NCBI GenBank assembly: GCA_035690495.1
Contig: DASSKK010000081.1
Coordinates: 195,203-259,202, forward strand
Direction: 5' to 3'
DNA length: 64,000 nt
Source: DASSKK01 sp035690495
GTDB lineage: Bacteria; Actinomycetota; Actinomycetes; Propionibacteriales; Nocardioidaceae
The notes under the pieces were generated by a model that saw only the letters and a program-made list of their open reading frames with translations, did not search any database and was not told the origin of the DNA. Of this stretch, positions 41,786-50,941 are shown in pieces (position 1 is the stretch's first letter; every line of letters starts with the position of its first letter). Position numbers and translations under genes: made by a program.

Positions 41786-43001
41786 CGCCGCGCCGCCGGC
41801 TGGCGAGGAAGGTGCCGATGCGGGGGATCGCCTCGGCCAGGTCGTCCACCCGGGGCAGCGTGACGATCCGGAAGTGGTCGGGTCTGGGCCAGTTGAACGC
41901 GGTGCCGTGCGACAGCATGATGTGCTCTCCGTGCAAGAGGTCGAGGATCAGCTGCTCGTCGTCGGGTACGTCGTACACCTGCGGATCCAGCCGCGGGAAC
42001 AGGTAGATCGCCCCGCGTGGCTTCACGCAGGAGACGCCGGGGATCTCGTTGACCAGCCGCCAGGCGACGTCGCGCTGCTCGCGGAGCCGGCCCCCGGGCA
42101 GCACCAGCTCCCGGATGTCGCGCGGACCGCCGAGGGCGGCCTGCACGCCGAACTGGGCAGGCACGTTGGGACACAGCCGCAGGTTGGCGAGCACGGTCAA
42201 TCCCTCGAGGTAGTCCTGCGCCCGGTGCGTCGGCCCTGACACCACGATCCAGCCGGCCCGGAACCCGGCGACCCGGTAGGCCTTGGACAGCCCGTTGAAC
42301 GTCACGCACAGCACGTCGTCGCAGCGCGACGCGGTGGCGACGTGCTGGGCGTCGTCGTAGAGGATCTGGTCGTAGATCTCGTCGGAGAACACCACCAGCC
42401 CGTGCCGGCGGGCGTGCTCGAGGAACCCGTCGAGGATGTCGGTGTCGTAGACCGCCCCCGTCGGGTTGTTCGGGTTGATCACCACGACGGCCACGGTGCG
42501 ATCGGTGATCTTGGCGGCGACGTCGTCGAGGTCCGGCTGCCAGCCGGCGGACTCGTCGCAGGTGTAGTGCACCGGCACCCCGTCGCACAGCCGCACCACC
42601 GCCGACCACAGCGGGTAGTCCGGCGCCGGGACCAGCACCTCGTCGCCGGGGTCGAGCAGCGCCTGCAGCGTCATCGCGATCAGCTCCGAGACCCCGTTGC
42701 CCAGCCACACGTCGTCGACGTCGATGCCGTCGACGCCCTTCGAGGCGTGGTACTGCACCACCGCCCGGCGGGCGGACAGGATGCCCTGGGAGTCGCTGTA
42801 GCCCTGGGCCGTGGGCAGCTCGCGGATCATGTCCTCGAGGATCTCGGTGGGTGCCTCGAACCCGAACGGCGCAGGGTTGCCGATGTTGAGACGGAGCAGC
42901 CGGTGTCCGGCGCTCTCCAGCCGGGTGGCCTCGCGCACTTGCCGGCCGCGCACGTCGTACACAACCTCAGCGAGCCTGTTGGCCTGCTCCACCGCGCGCA
43001 T
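41778..43001 (-). CDS. PLP-dependent alanine-type aminotransferase
   Basis: 407 residues, class I fold. The PLP lysine is in NGLSKAYRVAGFRAGW, the substrate-binding segments include YSDSQGILSARRAVVQYH, GNGVSELIAM, INPNNPTGAVY and FSDEIYDQILYDD, and the C-terminal Arg is in PDHFRIVTLP. The overall pattern matches AlaA/AlaC-type alanine transaminases, which make alanine from pyruvate and glutamate. Specific substrate is inferred. Convergent with tdk; a strong hairpin precedes it on the upstream side. Confidence 0.9.
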   Translation of the reverse strand: MRAVEQANRLAEVVYDVRGRQVREATRLESAGHRLLRLNIGNPAPFGFEAPTEILEDMIRELPTAQGYSDSQGILSARRAVVQYHASKGVDGIDVDDVWLGNGVSELIAMTLQALLDPGDEVLVPAPDYPLWSAVVRLCDGVPVHYTCDESAGWQPDLDDVAAKITDRTVAVVVINPNNPTGAVYDTDILDGFLEHARRHGLVVFSDEIYDQILYDDAQHVATASRCDDVLCVTFNGLSKAYRVAGFRAGWIVVSGPTHRAQDYLEGLTVLANLRLCPNVPAQFGVQAALGGPRDIRELVLPGGRLREQRDVAWRLVNEIPGVSCVKPRGAIYLFPRLDPQVYDVPDDEQLILDLLHGEHIMLSHGTAFNWPRPDHFRIVTLPRVDDLAEAIPRIGTFLASRRRGVS

Positions 43002-43108
43002 GGCCCTGATGCTATTCCGATGTCGTTACGCCGGGCTGTGGGCGTGACCTCGGGGCGGGGTGGGTCGTTGGACCTGGCGTGGGCCGTTGCGCGGGTACGG
43101 CTCAACGC

Positions 43109-43160
43109 ACGAGCGGTCGGGACCGGGGAGTCTCCCAGGGTTTCGGTCCCGGCCGCTCGT
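43109..43160 (-). terminator. Long hairpin between the acyl-CoA reductase and aminotransferase genes
   Basis: acgagcggtcgggacc (43109-43124) pairs with 43145-43160, one wobble, extended by one more base pair, with a small inner stem (gggag/ctccc). It is 25 bp after the reductase stop on the minus strand. The remaining 107 bp before the aminotransferase start hold no other structure I can name. Confidence 0.65.
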
Positions 43161-43184
43161 CCGTGTCGTCGGCCGTCGCCGGGG

Positions 43185-45227
43185 CTACCAGTGGCCGCCC
43201 TTGAGCAGCCTGGCCAGCAGCAGCTGCTGGGGCGTCGGCTCGGGCCCGTCCCCGACCTCCACGTCCCGTCCCGCCCCCTGGGCCGCGGCGGAGTCCGGGA
43301 ACACCTGGTAGGCAAGGTGAAGCACCCGGAAGGCCGCCTTCGGGGCCAGCGTGTGCGCCACCGCGCCCAGGTTGCCCAGCGCGGTGTTGACCTCGTGCGG
43401 CCGCTCTACCAGCGCTCGCACCACCACGTCCGCGGCGTGCGCCGGCGAGATCGTGGGGAACTGCCGGTAGATCGTGGTCGGCGCGATCATCGGGGTGCGG
43501 ACCAGCGGCATGTGCACGGTGGTGAAGCCGATCCCGTCCCCGACCAGCTCGGAGCTGACCACGTTGCTCCACGAGTCGAGGGCGGACTTGGAGGCGACGT
43601 AGGCGCTGAACCGCGGTGGGTTGGTCTGCACGCCGATCGAGGAGATGTTGACCACGTGACCGGCACCCTGCTCGCGCATCCGCGGCAGCAGACCCATCAC
43701 CAGCCTGATCGCGCCGAAGTAGTTCAGCGCCATCGTGCGCTCGAAGTCGTGGAAGCGGTCCTGGGAGAGCGCCAGCGAGCGACGGATCGACCGGCCGGCG
43801 TTGTTGACCACGAAGTCCACCCGGTCGTGCTCGGACAGGACCTGCTCGCACAGCCGGTCGATGGCCTCCATGTCGGACAGGTCGCAGCCGTAGACGCAGC
43901 CGCGTCCGCCGCGTGACTCGATCTCGGCGCGCACCGCCTCGAGCTTGTCCTTGCTGCGGGCGACCATGATCGGGATGCCTCCGGCACGCGCCACCTTCAA
44001 CGCGGTGACCCGCCCGATGCCCGACGATGCTCCGGTGATCACCACGGTGCGCCCCTCGAGCGCGGCGACCACGGACGGGTCGGTGGAGAGCTCGTCATCG
44101 AGGTGCTCCTCCCAGTAGGTCCACAGAGTCGCGGCGTACCCCTCGAGATCGGGGCAGGAGATCCCCGACCCGGAGAGCGCCTGCTCGGTGCGACGTGAGG
44201 CGAACACGGTGGGGAAGGACACGTGCCCGAGCACCTCGGGCGGGATCCCGAGACGCCCGACGGTCTCCTTCAGCGCCAGCTGGGCGGGTGCACTGCGCAG
44301 CAGTCTGGTCACGATCCCGCTCGGCCGCAGCGCCGGGGGGAGCAGGGCGGCCGGCAGCAGCCCGGTCACCCGACGGTCCAGGGGTACGGCGAAGCGTGGC
44401 GCTCTCGCGGCGGCGGCGAAGGTGTTGACGACGTCGACGGTGGGTTGCGGATCCGGGTTCACCAGGTGGAACGCCTGGCCGTCCAGGCCCGGCTGGTGGG
44501 CGATGTGGTCGATCGCCGTGGCGACGTAGTCGACCGGGACCACGTTGGTGTCGCCGAGGTCGACGCCGACGAGCGGCAGCCACTGGGGGAGCGTGTCGCG
44601 AAGCCGTTTGAGCAGCCCGAAGAAGTAGTAGGGACCGTCGACCTTGTCCATCTCCCCGGTCTCCGAGTGGCCGACCACCACAGCGGGCCGGTAGACCCGC
44701 CACGGCACCGGCGACTCCTCGCGGACGATCCGCTCGGAGTCGAACTTGGTGCGGTGGTAGGACGACGGCAGCTGTTGTCCGACGTCGAACATCGTCTCGT
44801 CGAACGTGCCGTGGTAGTCGCCGGCGACCGCGACGGAGGACACCTGGTGGAAGCAGCCGGCCCGCACTGAGCCGGCCAGGCCGAGGGCGACGCGCGTGCC
44901 GTCGACGTTGACGCGCTGGTTGAGCTCGTCGTCCGCGGTCAGGTCGTAGCTGGCGGCGATGTGGAAGAAGTGGTCGATCCGGCCGCGGTGCTCCGCCGCC
45001 CACGTCTTGGTCACGCCGAGGTTCGGCTTGGTCAGGTCGCCGACGACCGGGATGACCCGCCGGGTGTCCGAGGCGTCCGCCTGTTCCCAGGACCGCATCA
45101 GCTCCTCGAGCCGTCCGCGCGACCCCTTGCGGACCAGCACGAAGATCTCGCCGTCCCTGTTGTCGAGCAGGACGCGGACCAGGTGCCGGCCGATGAACCC
45201 GGTGGCACCGGTGACGAAGTACGCCAT
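43185..45227 (-). CDS. Two-domain fatty acyl-CoA reductase (NAD_binding_4 + SDR)
   Basis: 680 residues. N-terminal NAD-binding domain: FVTGATGFIGRHLVRVLL (residues ~4-21), YHRTKFDSE with the catalytic Tyr-Lys. C-terminal classical SDR: VVITGASSGIGRVTALKVAR (~394), VVNNAGRS, NISSIG, SAYVASKSALDSWS (Tyr-Lys). The same architecture as mycobacterial and Marinobacter acyl-CoA reductases that turn acyl-CoA into aldehyde and alcohol. Upstream on the minus strand, a near-palindrome of the TetR type (45239-45252) sits 12-26 bp before the ATG. Substrate chain length cannot be told. Confidence 0.9.
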   Translation of the reverse strand: MAYFVTGATGFIGRHLVRVLLDNRDGEIFVLVRKGSRGRLEELMRSWEQADASDTRRVIPVVGDLTKPNLGVTKTWAAEHRGRIDHFFHIAASYDLTADDELNQRVNVDGTRVALGLAGSVRAGCFHQVSSVAVAGDYHGTFDETMFDVGQQLPSSYHRTKFDSERIVREESPVPWRVYRPAVVVGHSETGEMDKVDGPYYFFGLLKRLRDTLPQWLPLVGVDLGDTNVVPVDYVATAIDHIAHQPGLDGQAFHLVNPDPQPTVDVVNTFAAAARAPRFAVPLDRRVTGLLPAALLPPALRPSGIVTRLLRSAPAQLALKETVGRLGIPPEVLGHVSFPTVFASRRTEQALSGSGISCPDLEGYAATLWTYWEEHLDDELSTDPSVVAALEGRTVVITGASSGIGRVTALKVARAGGIPIMVARSKDKLEAVRAEIESRGGRGCVYGCDLSDMEAIDRLCEQVLSEHDRVDFVVNNAGRSIRRSLALSQDRFHDFERTMALNYFGAIRLVMGLLPRMREQGAGHVVNISSIGVQTNPPRFSAYVASKSALDSWSNVVSSELVGDGIGFTTVHMPLVRTPMIAPTTIYRQFPTISPAHAADVVVRALVERPHEVNTALGNLGAVAHTLAPKAAFRVLHLAYQVFPDSAAAQGAGRDVEVGDGPEPTPQQLLLARLLKGGHW

Positions 45228-45238
45228 GCCCGACTACA

Positions 45239-45252
45239 TTACTGTTCGGTAA
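45239..45252. promoter_or_regulatory. TTAC-N6-GTAA operator-like site
   Basis: TTACTGTTCGGTAA lies 12 bp upstream of the reductase ATG and in the sepH-reductase gap. Spaced TTAC/GTAA half-sites are typical of TetR regulators of lipid metabolism in actinobacteria. No TetR gene is in the window, so the binding protein is unknown. Confidence 0.5.
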
Positions 45253-45280
45253 CTTCCGTGTCCAGGGAGACGACTCGGGG

Positions 45281-46255
45281 TCAGTCGCCCCGACCTCCCC
45301 CGAACATGATCTCGTCCCAGCTCGGCACGGAGGAGCGTCCGCGGCTCTTCTTCGCGGCCCGGCGTGCGGGCTTCGCGGACTGCTCGGCGTCGGTGGGGTC
45401 CTCGGTGTCGCTCGGAGCCGGCCGCTCGGTGGCCTGGGTGGCGATCCAGTCCGCGTCGCCGGGGGCGCCGGGTCGGTCGATCTCGACGGTCTTCTCCCGG
45501 TCGGGCGGGTCGCTCACCGCGTTGACGAGATCCATCGCGTCCGCGCCGAGCGGCAGCTCGTCGTCGGCGGAGCTCTCGTCGGACACGACGGCAGTCAGCC
45601 GACGCGGCGTACCCGCGCCGGTGCCGGTCGGTCGCGGCTGCGGCCCCTTGCTGGCGGACTTCTCGCCCACCAGCCAGCGCCCCTCGTCGTCCTCGGCGAC
45701 GACGTAGCGACCGGGGGCGTCGAACGTGAACTCGGCATGCCGCTCGCTCTCGCCGGAGCGGTAGTCGGCCACGACCGTCCAGCGGCCGTCATCGCGACGC
45801 CAGGCGTCCCAGTCGACCGACCCGGGGTCAACGTTCCGCGAGCGCAACCGCTCCGTGACCGCGTCGTCGAGCAGCCGGGTGGGGCCCTCGCCGGCCTTGC
45901 GGCGCACCGAGGCCCGCTGGGCCCGCTCGGCGATGTGCGCCCGCTCCGCGAGCACCGGCGTGGCGAAGACCATCACCTTCTCGAGGGTGGTCCGGGCAGC
46001 GGCGGCGACCGTCTCCGGGGTCTCGCCGGCACGGATCCGCGCCTGGATGTCTCGCGGCCGGAGCACACTTTCCATCTCGATCTCCAACGTCTGGTCCGTC
46101 GCCCCGGACCGCATCCGGGAGGCATCGTCGCCTCCGAGTACGGCGCGGACGTGAGCGTCGACCGGTAGCTGGAACACCTCGCCGGCCGGGCTGCGCAGGA
46201 CGAGTCGCGACTTGTCCTCGCTCAGCCCCACCAGGGTGAGGTCCCGCTCCGTCAT
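45281..46255 (-). CDS. sepH: Septation protein SepH (DUF3071)
   Basis: 324 residues. The N-terminal DUF3071 domain (residues ~1-170) begins RDLTLVGLSEDKSRLVL and contains LRPRDIQARIRAGETPE (HTH-like), EKVMVFATPVLAERAHIAERAQ and WTVVADYRSGESERHAEFTFD. The tail is acidic and Pro/Ala/Lys-rich with a conserved C-terminal SWDEIMFG, the usual SepH end. SepH binds FtsZ and helps Z-ring formation in actinobacteria. The position near the ferrochelatase and dut cluster fits Streptomyces gene order. Confidence 0.93.
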   Translation of the reverse strand: MTERDLTLVGLSEDKSRLVLRSPAGEVFQLPVDAHVRAVLGGDDASRMRSGATDQTLEIEMESVLRPRDIQARIRAGETPETVAAAARTTLEKVMVFATPVLAERAHIAERAQRASVRRKAGEGPTRLLDDAVTERLRSRNVDPGSVDWDAWRRDDGRWTVVADYRSGESERHAEFTFDAPGRYVVAEDDEGRWLVGEKSASKGPQPRPTGTGAGTPRRLTAVVSDESSADDELPLGADAMDLVNAVSDPPDREKTVEIDRPGAPGDADWIATQATERPAPSDTEDPTDAEQSAKPARRAAKKSRGRSSVPSWDEIMFGGGRGD

Positions 46256-46322
46256 GGCGACGAGCCTACTTCAGCGGGGGCCGGTTTCCGTTGTGCCGCG
46301 ATCGGTGTTTCCACGCGTCCTC

Positions 46323-47663
46323 TCAGCCTGGCGAGGTGCCGCCCAGGACCCGGTCCAGGTAGTCGTTGGTGAACAACCGCGGGTGGTCGAGCCGGTCCCG
46401 GACGGCGAGGAAGTCCGCGAAGCACGGGTAGGCGGATGCGAGGTCGTCGGCCGTCCGGGTGTGCAGCTTGCCCCAGTGCGGACGGCCGTCGTGGGCCTCG
46501 AGCACCTTCTCGACGGTCTCGAAGTAGTCCGCATGGTCGGTGGCGGCGTTCACGTGGAACGCCAGGTAGACCGACTCCCGCCCGGAGGCCGTCGACAGCC
46601 AGAGGTCGTCCGCGGGCGCGTACCTGATCTCCACCGGGAAGCTGATCCGCCAGTCCCGGCTGTCGATGAGCCGCCGGACCTCGGTGAGCGCCGCCATGCC
46701 TTCCTGCCGCGGAACGGCGTACTCCATCTCGCGGAACCGCACCCTGCGCGGGGAGGTGAAAACCCGGTGCGAGACGTCGCTGTAGGTGCGCGCCGTCAGC
46801 GCCCGCGCGGAGAGCTGGTTGAGCCGGCGGATGCCTGCGGGGGCGATGTTGCCGACCCTGTTGACCAGGCCGAACACAGTGTTGGACAGCAGCTCGTCGT
46901 CGACGTAGCCGCGCACCCGGGACAGTGGCCGCGGCTCGTCGAGGGTGCGGTTGTTGCGCTTGGTGAGCATGCGGTCGGTGTGCGGGAACCAGTAGGCCTC
47001 GGCGTGGTGGTTGGCGGCCACCATCTCGTCGAACCCGGACACCACCTGGTCCCAGGTCATCGGCTCCTCGACTGCTTCGAGGGTGAACGCCGGCTCGACG
47101 AGGAAGGTGACCGCGGTGAGGATCCCGAGGGCGCCGAGCCCTACCCGGGCAGCCGAGAACAGGTCGGGGTCCTGCTGGGCCGAGCATGTCCGCACGCGGC
47201 CTTCGGCATCGACGAGCTCCAGGGCCGCGACCTGGGCCGACAGCGACGCCCAGTGCCCGCCGGTGCCGTGCGTCCCGGTGGACACCGCGCCGGCGACGGT
47301 CTGCTCGGCGACGTCGCCCATGTTGTGAAGAGCCAGACCCAGCTCTTCCAGCCGGATGTTCAGCTCCCGCAGCGGCGTGCCCGCCAGCACGGCGACCGTC
47401 ATCGCGTCGCGATCCACCGAGCGGATCCCCACCAGACGGCGGGGGAGCAGCAGCAGCCCGTCAGTGGCCGCGATGCCGGTGAAGGAGTGTCCGGTGCCGA
47501 CCATCTTGACCCGCAGCCCGTTCGCGCGCGCGGCCACGACCGCGTCGCAGACCTCGCGCACCGAGGAGGGCGTCAGCACCTGTGCAGGGTGGGCGCTCTC
47601 CAGGCCCGACCAGTTGCGCCAGACCCGCTCCGTCTCGGTCGTACGTCGCGTCAGCGGGGCCAT
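46323..47663 (-). CDS. FAD-dependent sugar-1,4-lactone oxidase (D-arabinono/gulono-lactone type)
   Basis: 446 residues. N-terminal FAD_binding_4 (VRVKMVGTGHSFTGIAAT, with the PP-loop; GDVAEQTVAGAVSTGTHGTG), and the C-terminal ALO domain with the HWGK motif (GRPHWGKLHTRTADD) that contacts substrate. The family oxidises aldonolactones to ascorbate analogues; mycobacterial members act on gulonolactone. The conserved His of covalent-flavin members is not clear. Divergent from the MpaB-type gene, with an 81-bp gap containing a 23-bp tandem repeat. Confidence 0.9.
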   Translation of the reverse strand: MAPLTRRTTETERVWRNWSGLESAHPAQVLTPSSVREVCDAVVAARANGLRVKMVGTGHSFTGIAATDGLLLLPRRLVGIRSVDRDAMTVAVLAGTPLRELNIRLEELGLALHNMGDVAEQTVAGAVSTGTHGTGGHWASLSAQVAALELVDAEGRVRTCSAQQDPDLFSAARVGLGALGILTAVTFLVEPAFTLEAVEEPMTWDQVVSGFDEMVAANHHAEAYWFPHTDRMLTKRNNRTLDEPRPLSRVRGYVDDELLSNTVFGLVNRVGNIAPAGIRRLNQLSARALTARTYSDVSHRVFTSPRRVRFREMEYAVPRQEGMAALTEVRRLIDSRDWRISFPVEIRYAPADDLWLSTASGRESVYLAFHVNAATDHADYFETVEKVLEAHDGRPHWGKLHTRTADDLASAYPCFADFLAVRDRLDHPRLFTNDYLDRVLGGTSPG

Positions 47664-47684
47664 GCTCGAAGGCTACGTGTTTTC

Positions 47685-47726
47685 CCCCACCGCCCCGCGC
47701 GGGTTGTCCCCACCGCCCCGTGCGGG
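47685..47726. repeat. 23-bp tandem repeat in the lactone oxidase / MpaB promoter gap
   Basis: ccccaccgccccgcgcggg (47685-47703) and the same with one change (47708-47726) are 23 bp apart. Each ends in a cgcggg/ccgcg-like palindrome. They lie in the 81-bp gap between two divergent genes, where both promoters must be. Confidence 0.6.
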
Positions 47727-47744
47727 CCGAGGGACAATCGGAAA

Positions 47745-48626
47745 GTGACGACACCACGGCTGGAACACGTGCGCCAGCGGCTCGGCGAGGCGCTCTTCGC
47801 GCGGGTCGCCGGTCCGGAGGGCCCGCGACGCCGCGAGCGGATCCGTGTGACGACCGGCCCGCGCTGGTTCGCCGAAGGGGCGCCGATCCGGCGGGTGCAC
47901 GGCGATGCGGCGATGTTCGTCGGAGGCATCCGGGCCCTTCTTCTTCAGTCGCTGCATCCCTTGGCAATGGCGGGAGTGGCCGGCCACTCCGGGTTCAAGG
48001 GCGACCCGTGGGGCAGGTTGCAGCGCACCAGCCACTTCCTGGCGGTGACCACGTTCGGCCGTGCCGAGGATGCGGCGGCCATGGTGCGGGCGGTGCGGGC
48101 CGTCCACCACACGGTGGTCGGCGTGGCCGAGGACGGCCGGCAGTACGCCGCCGACGATCCCCACCTGCTCGGCTGGGTGCACGCTGCGGAGATCGACAGC
48201 TTCCTGCGCGCACACCAGAGATTCGGGGACAGGCCTCTCGACGCGGCGGGCCGGGACCGCTACGTCGCCGACACCGCACGGGTCGCGCATCAGCTCGGTG
48301 TCGTGGACCCACCACGCACGGAGGCACAGCTGGCAGCGAAGCTGTCCGCCTACCGCCCGGAGCTCGAGGGCACGCCCGCGGCGCGGGAGGCGGCCAGGTT
48401 CCTGGTGCTCAACCCGCCGCTGCCGCTGCTGTCCCGGGGGCCGTACGCCGCCCTCGCCGGAGCGGCGGTGGGCCTGTTGCCCTGGTGGGCTCGGCTGATG
48501 CTGTGGCTGCCCTACGTGCCCGGCGAGTCGGTGCTGGTGCGCCCGGCCGGCCAGCTGGTCACCCGGACGATCCGCTGGGCCCTGGCGAGCCCACCACCCG
48601 ACGCTGCTCCCGCAGCGCAACGCTGA
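47745..48626 (+). CDS. MpaB/rubber-oxygenase-type protein (DUF2236)
   Basis: 293 residues from GTG 47745; the longer upstream frame is antisense to the lactone oxidase. It carries the latex-clearing-like signature HPLAMAGVAGHSGFKGDPWGRLQRT, then GRAEDAAAMVRAVRAVHHTVVG, which carries a histidine and arginine pattern suggestive of heme coordination. It may be an oxygenase of unknown substrate. The C-terminal 68 bp overlap the convergent MFS gene. Confidence 0.8.
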   Translation: MTTPRLEHVRQRLGEALFARVAGPEGPRRRERIRVTTGPRWFAEGAPIRRVHGDAAMFVGGIRALLLQSLHPLAMAGVAGHSGFKGDPWGRLQRTSHFLAVTTFGRAEDAAAMVRAVRAVHHTVVGVAEDGRQYAADDPHLLGWVHAAEIDSFLRAHQRFGDRPLDAAGRDRYVADTARVAHQLGVVDPPRTEAQLAAKLSAYRPELEGTPAAREAARFLVLNPPLPLLSRGPYAALAGAAVGLLPWWARLMLWLPYVPGESVLVRPAGQLVTRTIRWALASPPPDAAPAAQR

Positions 48627-49779
48627 ACGCGACCGCGGCGCCGACCAGCCCCGCGCCCGCACACACCCAGTAGGCCGGGGATGCGCCGTACGCGTCGACG
48701 ACCCGTCCGGCGAGCGCGGCACCCGGCGCCACTCCGGCAGCGATGCCGGTGGTCACGATCGCCAGACCCTCGGTGAGCCGGCTCGGCGGGACCGTCTGCT
48801 CCACCCACGACACCGCCGCGATCAGCGTCGGGGAGATCGCGAAACCGGCCAGGAAGAGACTGGCACCGAGCAGGACCACACCGTGCTCGAAGGGCAACGG
48901 CACGAGCAGCACCCCGAGCGCCAGCAGGCCCCAGCGGAACCGCCGCGCGGGGGTAGCGGTAGCGCGCAGAGCTCCGTTCGCGGCACCCGAGAGCAGGCTG
49001 CCCAGCGCCCACACGGCCAGCAGCGGCCCCGCAGCGGAACGCACACCGAGCTCGGAGGTGAACGCGACCGTGACGACCTCCGCGGCCCCGAAGAGAACTC
49101 CCATGCACACCATGCACACGACCAGCGGACCGAGCACCGGCCACCCCATCGGCGCGTGTGCGGTCGAGCGGCGGCGGCCGCGGTGAGCGGTGGGCTCCGT
49201 GCGGCGCTGGGCCGCGAGCGCCAGTGTTCCGCCCACTCCGCACACGATGGCCGCGGCCAGCCCGGCGACCGGGTCGATCCCGGTCGACAGGAAGGTCACC
49301 AGGGTCGGCCCGACCATGAACACGCTCTCGTCGACGACCGCTTCGAGTGCGAACGCGGTCTGCAGGTCGCGCCGGTCGGGCACCACTGCGGACCAGCGGG
49401 CCCGGACGCAGGAACCGACCTGCGGCAGCGCCGCTCCGGAGACCGCAGCCAGCAGGTGGGGCACCGGCGCCGGCCAGCCGGCGTCGACGGCGACCATCGT
49501 GGCGGCGAGCGCGGCCCCGAAGACCAGCACCGTGAGCGGCAGCACCCGGGACTGGCCGAGCCGGTCCGCGATCCTGCCCTGGGTCGAGGCCGTCGCCGCG
49601 TTCGCGATCAGGTACGACGCCGACACCGCCCCCGCCATCGCGTACGACCCGGTTCGCGCCGAGACCAGCAGCACCAGCCCCAGGCTCACCATCGAGATCG
49701 GCAGGCGACCCACCAGACCGCTGCCGGAGAACGCCATCGCCCCGGGTAGGGAGAGGACCCGGCGGTAGGTCGTCAGCAC
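48559..49779 (-). CDS. MFS transporter
   Basis: 406 residues from GTG 49779, about 12 hydrophobic helices with the motif-A-like GRIADRLGQSRVLPL after helix 2 and a central basic loop at residue ~190 (AAQRRTEPTAHRGRRR). The fold and size fit a 12-helix major facilitator exporter, possibly drug or metabolite efflux. No substrate is suggested by neighbours. It overlaps the convergent MpaB-type gene by 68 bp and is divergent from hemH (32 bp). Confidence 0.88.
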   Translation of the reverse strand: MLTTYRRVLSLPGAMAFSGSGLVGRLPISMVSLGLVLLVSARTGSYAMAGAVSASYLIANAATASTQGRIADRLGQSRVLPLTVLVFGAALAATMVAVDAGWPAPVPHLLAAVSGAALPQVGSCVRARWSAVVPDRRDLQTAFALEAVVDESVFMVGPTLVTFLSTGIDPVAGLAAAIVCGVGGTLALAAQRRTEPTAHRGRRRSTAHAPMGWPVLGPLVVCMVCMGVLFGAAEVVTVAFTSELGVRSAAGPLLAVWALGSLLSGAANGALRATATPARRFRWGLLALGVLLVPLPFEHGVVLLGASLFLAGFAISPTLIAAVSWVEQTVPPSRLTEGLAIVTTGIAAGVAPGAALAGRVVDAYGASPAYWVCAGAGLVGAAVAFSVALREQRRVVGSPGPSGSSG

Positions 49780-49811
49780 AGCCGCCGATCCTAGGCTCCT
49801 AGACTGACCGC

Positions 49812-50939
49812 ATGCCTGCCGAACCCCCCGACGTCACGCCGTACGACGCCGTGCTGCTCGTCTCGTTCGGCGGGCCGGAGAGGCCCGAGGACGTGATGCC
49901 GTTCCTCGAGAACGTCACCCGCGGACGCGGCATCGGCCGGGAGCGCCTGGAAGAGGTCGCGGCGCACTACTACGCGTTCGGCGGCCGCAGCCCGATCAAC
50001 GACCAGAACCGCGAGTTCGTGGCCGCGATCTCTGAGGACCTCCGCTCGGCGGGGCTGGACATCGGCGTCTACTGGGGCAATCGCAACTGGACGCCGTACC
50101 TCGTCGACGCGCTGCGGGAGATGCGGGCAGACGGCGTACGCCGTGCGGCCTGCCTGTTCACCAGTGCCTACGCGTCGTACTCCGGATGCCGTCAGTACCG
50201 GGAGAACCTCGCCGACGCCATAGCCGAGGTCTCCGCGGACGGACGCGGCCCGGCGCCACGGCTGGACCGGCTGCGGCACTACTTCAACCATCCGGGCTTC
50301 GTCGAGCCGATGGTCGACGCGACTTTGGCGGGACTCGCGGACCTGGCCGCTGCCGTGCGCCCCGACGCGCACCTCCTGTTCGTCACGCACTCGATCCCCG
50401 AGACGATGAACGAGGCCAGCGGTCCGGGTGAGACTCCCGGCGGCGCGTACGTCGCCCAGCACCACTCGGTGGCCGAGGAGATCAAGGAGCTGGTTCGCCA
50501 GGAGACCGGCCACCGGTACGCCGGCGAGCTGGTGTTCTGCTCCCGGTCCGGTCCGCCCGGCACACCGTGGCTGGAACCGGACGTCAACGACCGGATCGAG
50601 CAGCTCGCCTCCGACGGGGTCGAGGCCGTGGTGGTCGTGCCGATCGGATTCGTGTCCGACCACATGGAGGTGGTCCACGACCTGGACACCGAGGCACGCA
50701 CCACCGCCGAGAAGCTCGGCCTGGCCTACGGCCGCGCCGCCACCGCCGGGGTCGACCCGCGCTTCGTCACGATGGTGCGTGAGCTGCTGGTGGAGCGCGC
50801 CGCCGTCGAACGCGGTGCGGCGGACGCCGGCGCCTCGCGCCCGACCGTGGGGTCGCTTCCGCCGTCGTGGGACCGGTGCCCGGCCGGCTGCTGCGCGAAC
50901 CAGCGGGCGCCCAGACCGGCTGCCTGCGGGGCCGACTGA
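49812..50939 (+). CDS. hemH: Ferrochelatase (coproporphyrin III type)
   Basis: 375 residues. The N-terminus is YDAVLLVSFGGPERPEDVM, then FTSAYASYSGCRQYR and FVTHSIPETM (the conserved His); VVVVPIGFVSDHMEVVHDLD holds the metal-acid motif. The C-terminus carries a [2Fe-2S]-type cysteine set CPAGCC, as in actinobacterial enzymes. In this lineage the enzyme inserts iron into coproporphyrin III, the step before the decarboxylase. The next gene starts 2 bp after its stop, probably an operon. Confidence 0.93.
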   Translation: MPAEPPDVTPYDAVLLVSFGGPERPEDVMPFLENVTRGRGIGRERLEEVAAHYYAFGGRSPINDQNREFVAAISEDLRSAGLDIGVYWGNRNWTPYLVDALREMRADGVRRAACLFTSAYASYSGCRQYRENLADAIAEVSADGRGPAPRLDRLRHYFNHPGFVEPMVDATLAGLADLAAAVRPDAHLLFVTHSIPETMNEASGPGETPGGAYVAQHHSVAEEIKELVRQETGHRYAGELVFCSRSGPPGTPWLEPDVNDRIEQLASDGVEAVVVVPIGFVSDHMEVVHDLDTEARTTAEKLGLAYGRAATAGVDPRFVTMVRELLVERAAVERGAADAGASRPTVGSLPPSWDRCPAGCCANQRAPRPAACGAD

Positions 50940-50941
50940 GC

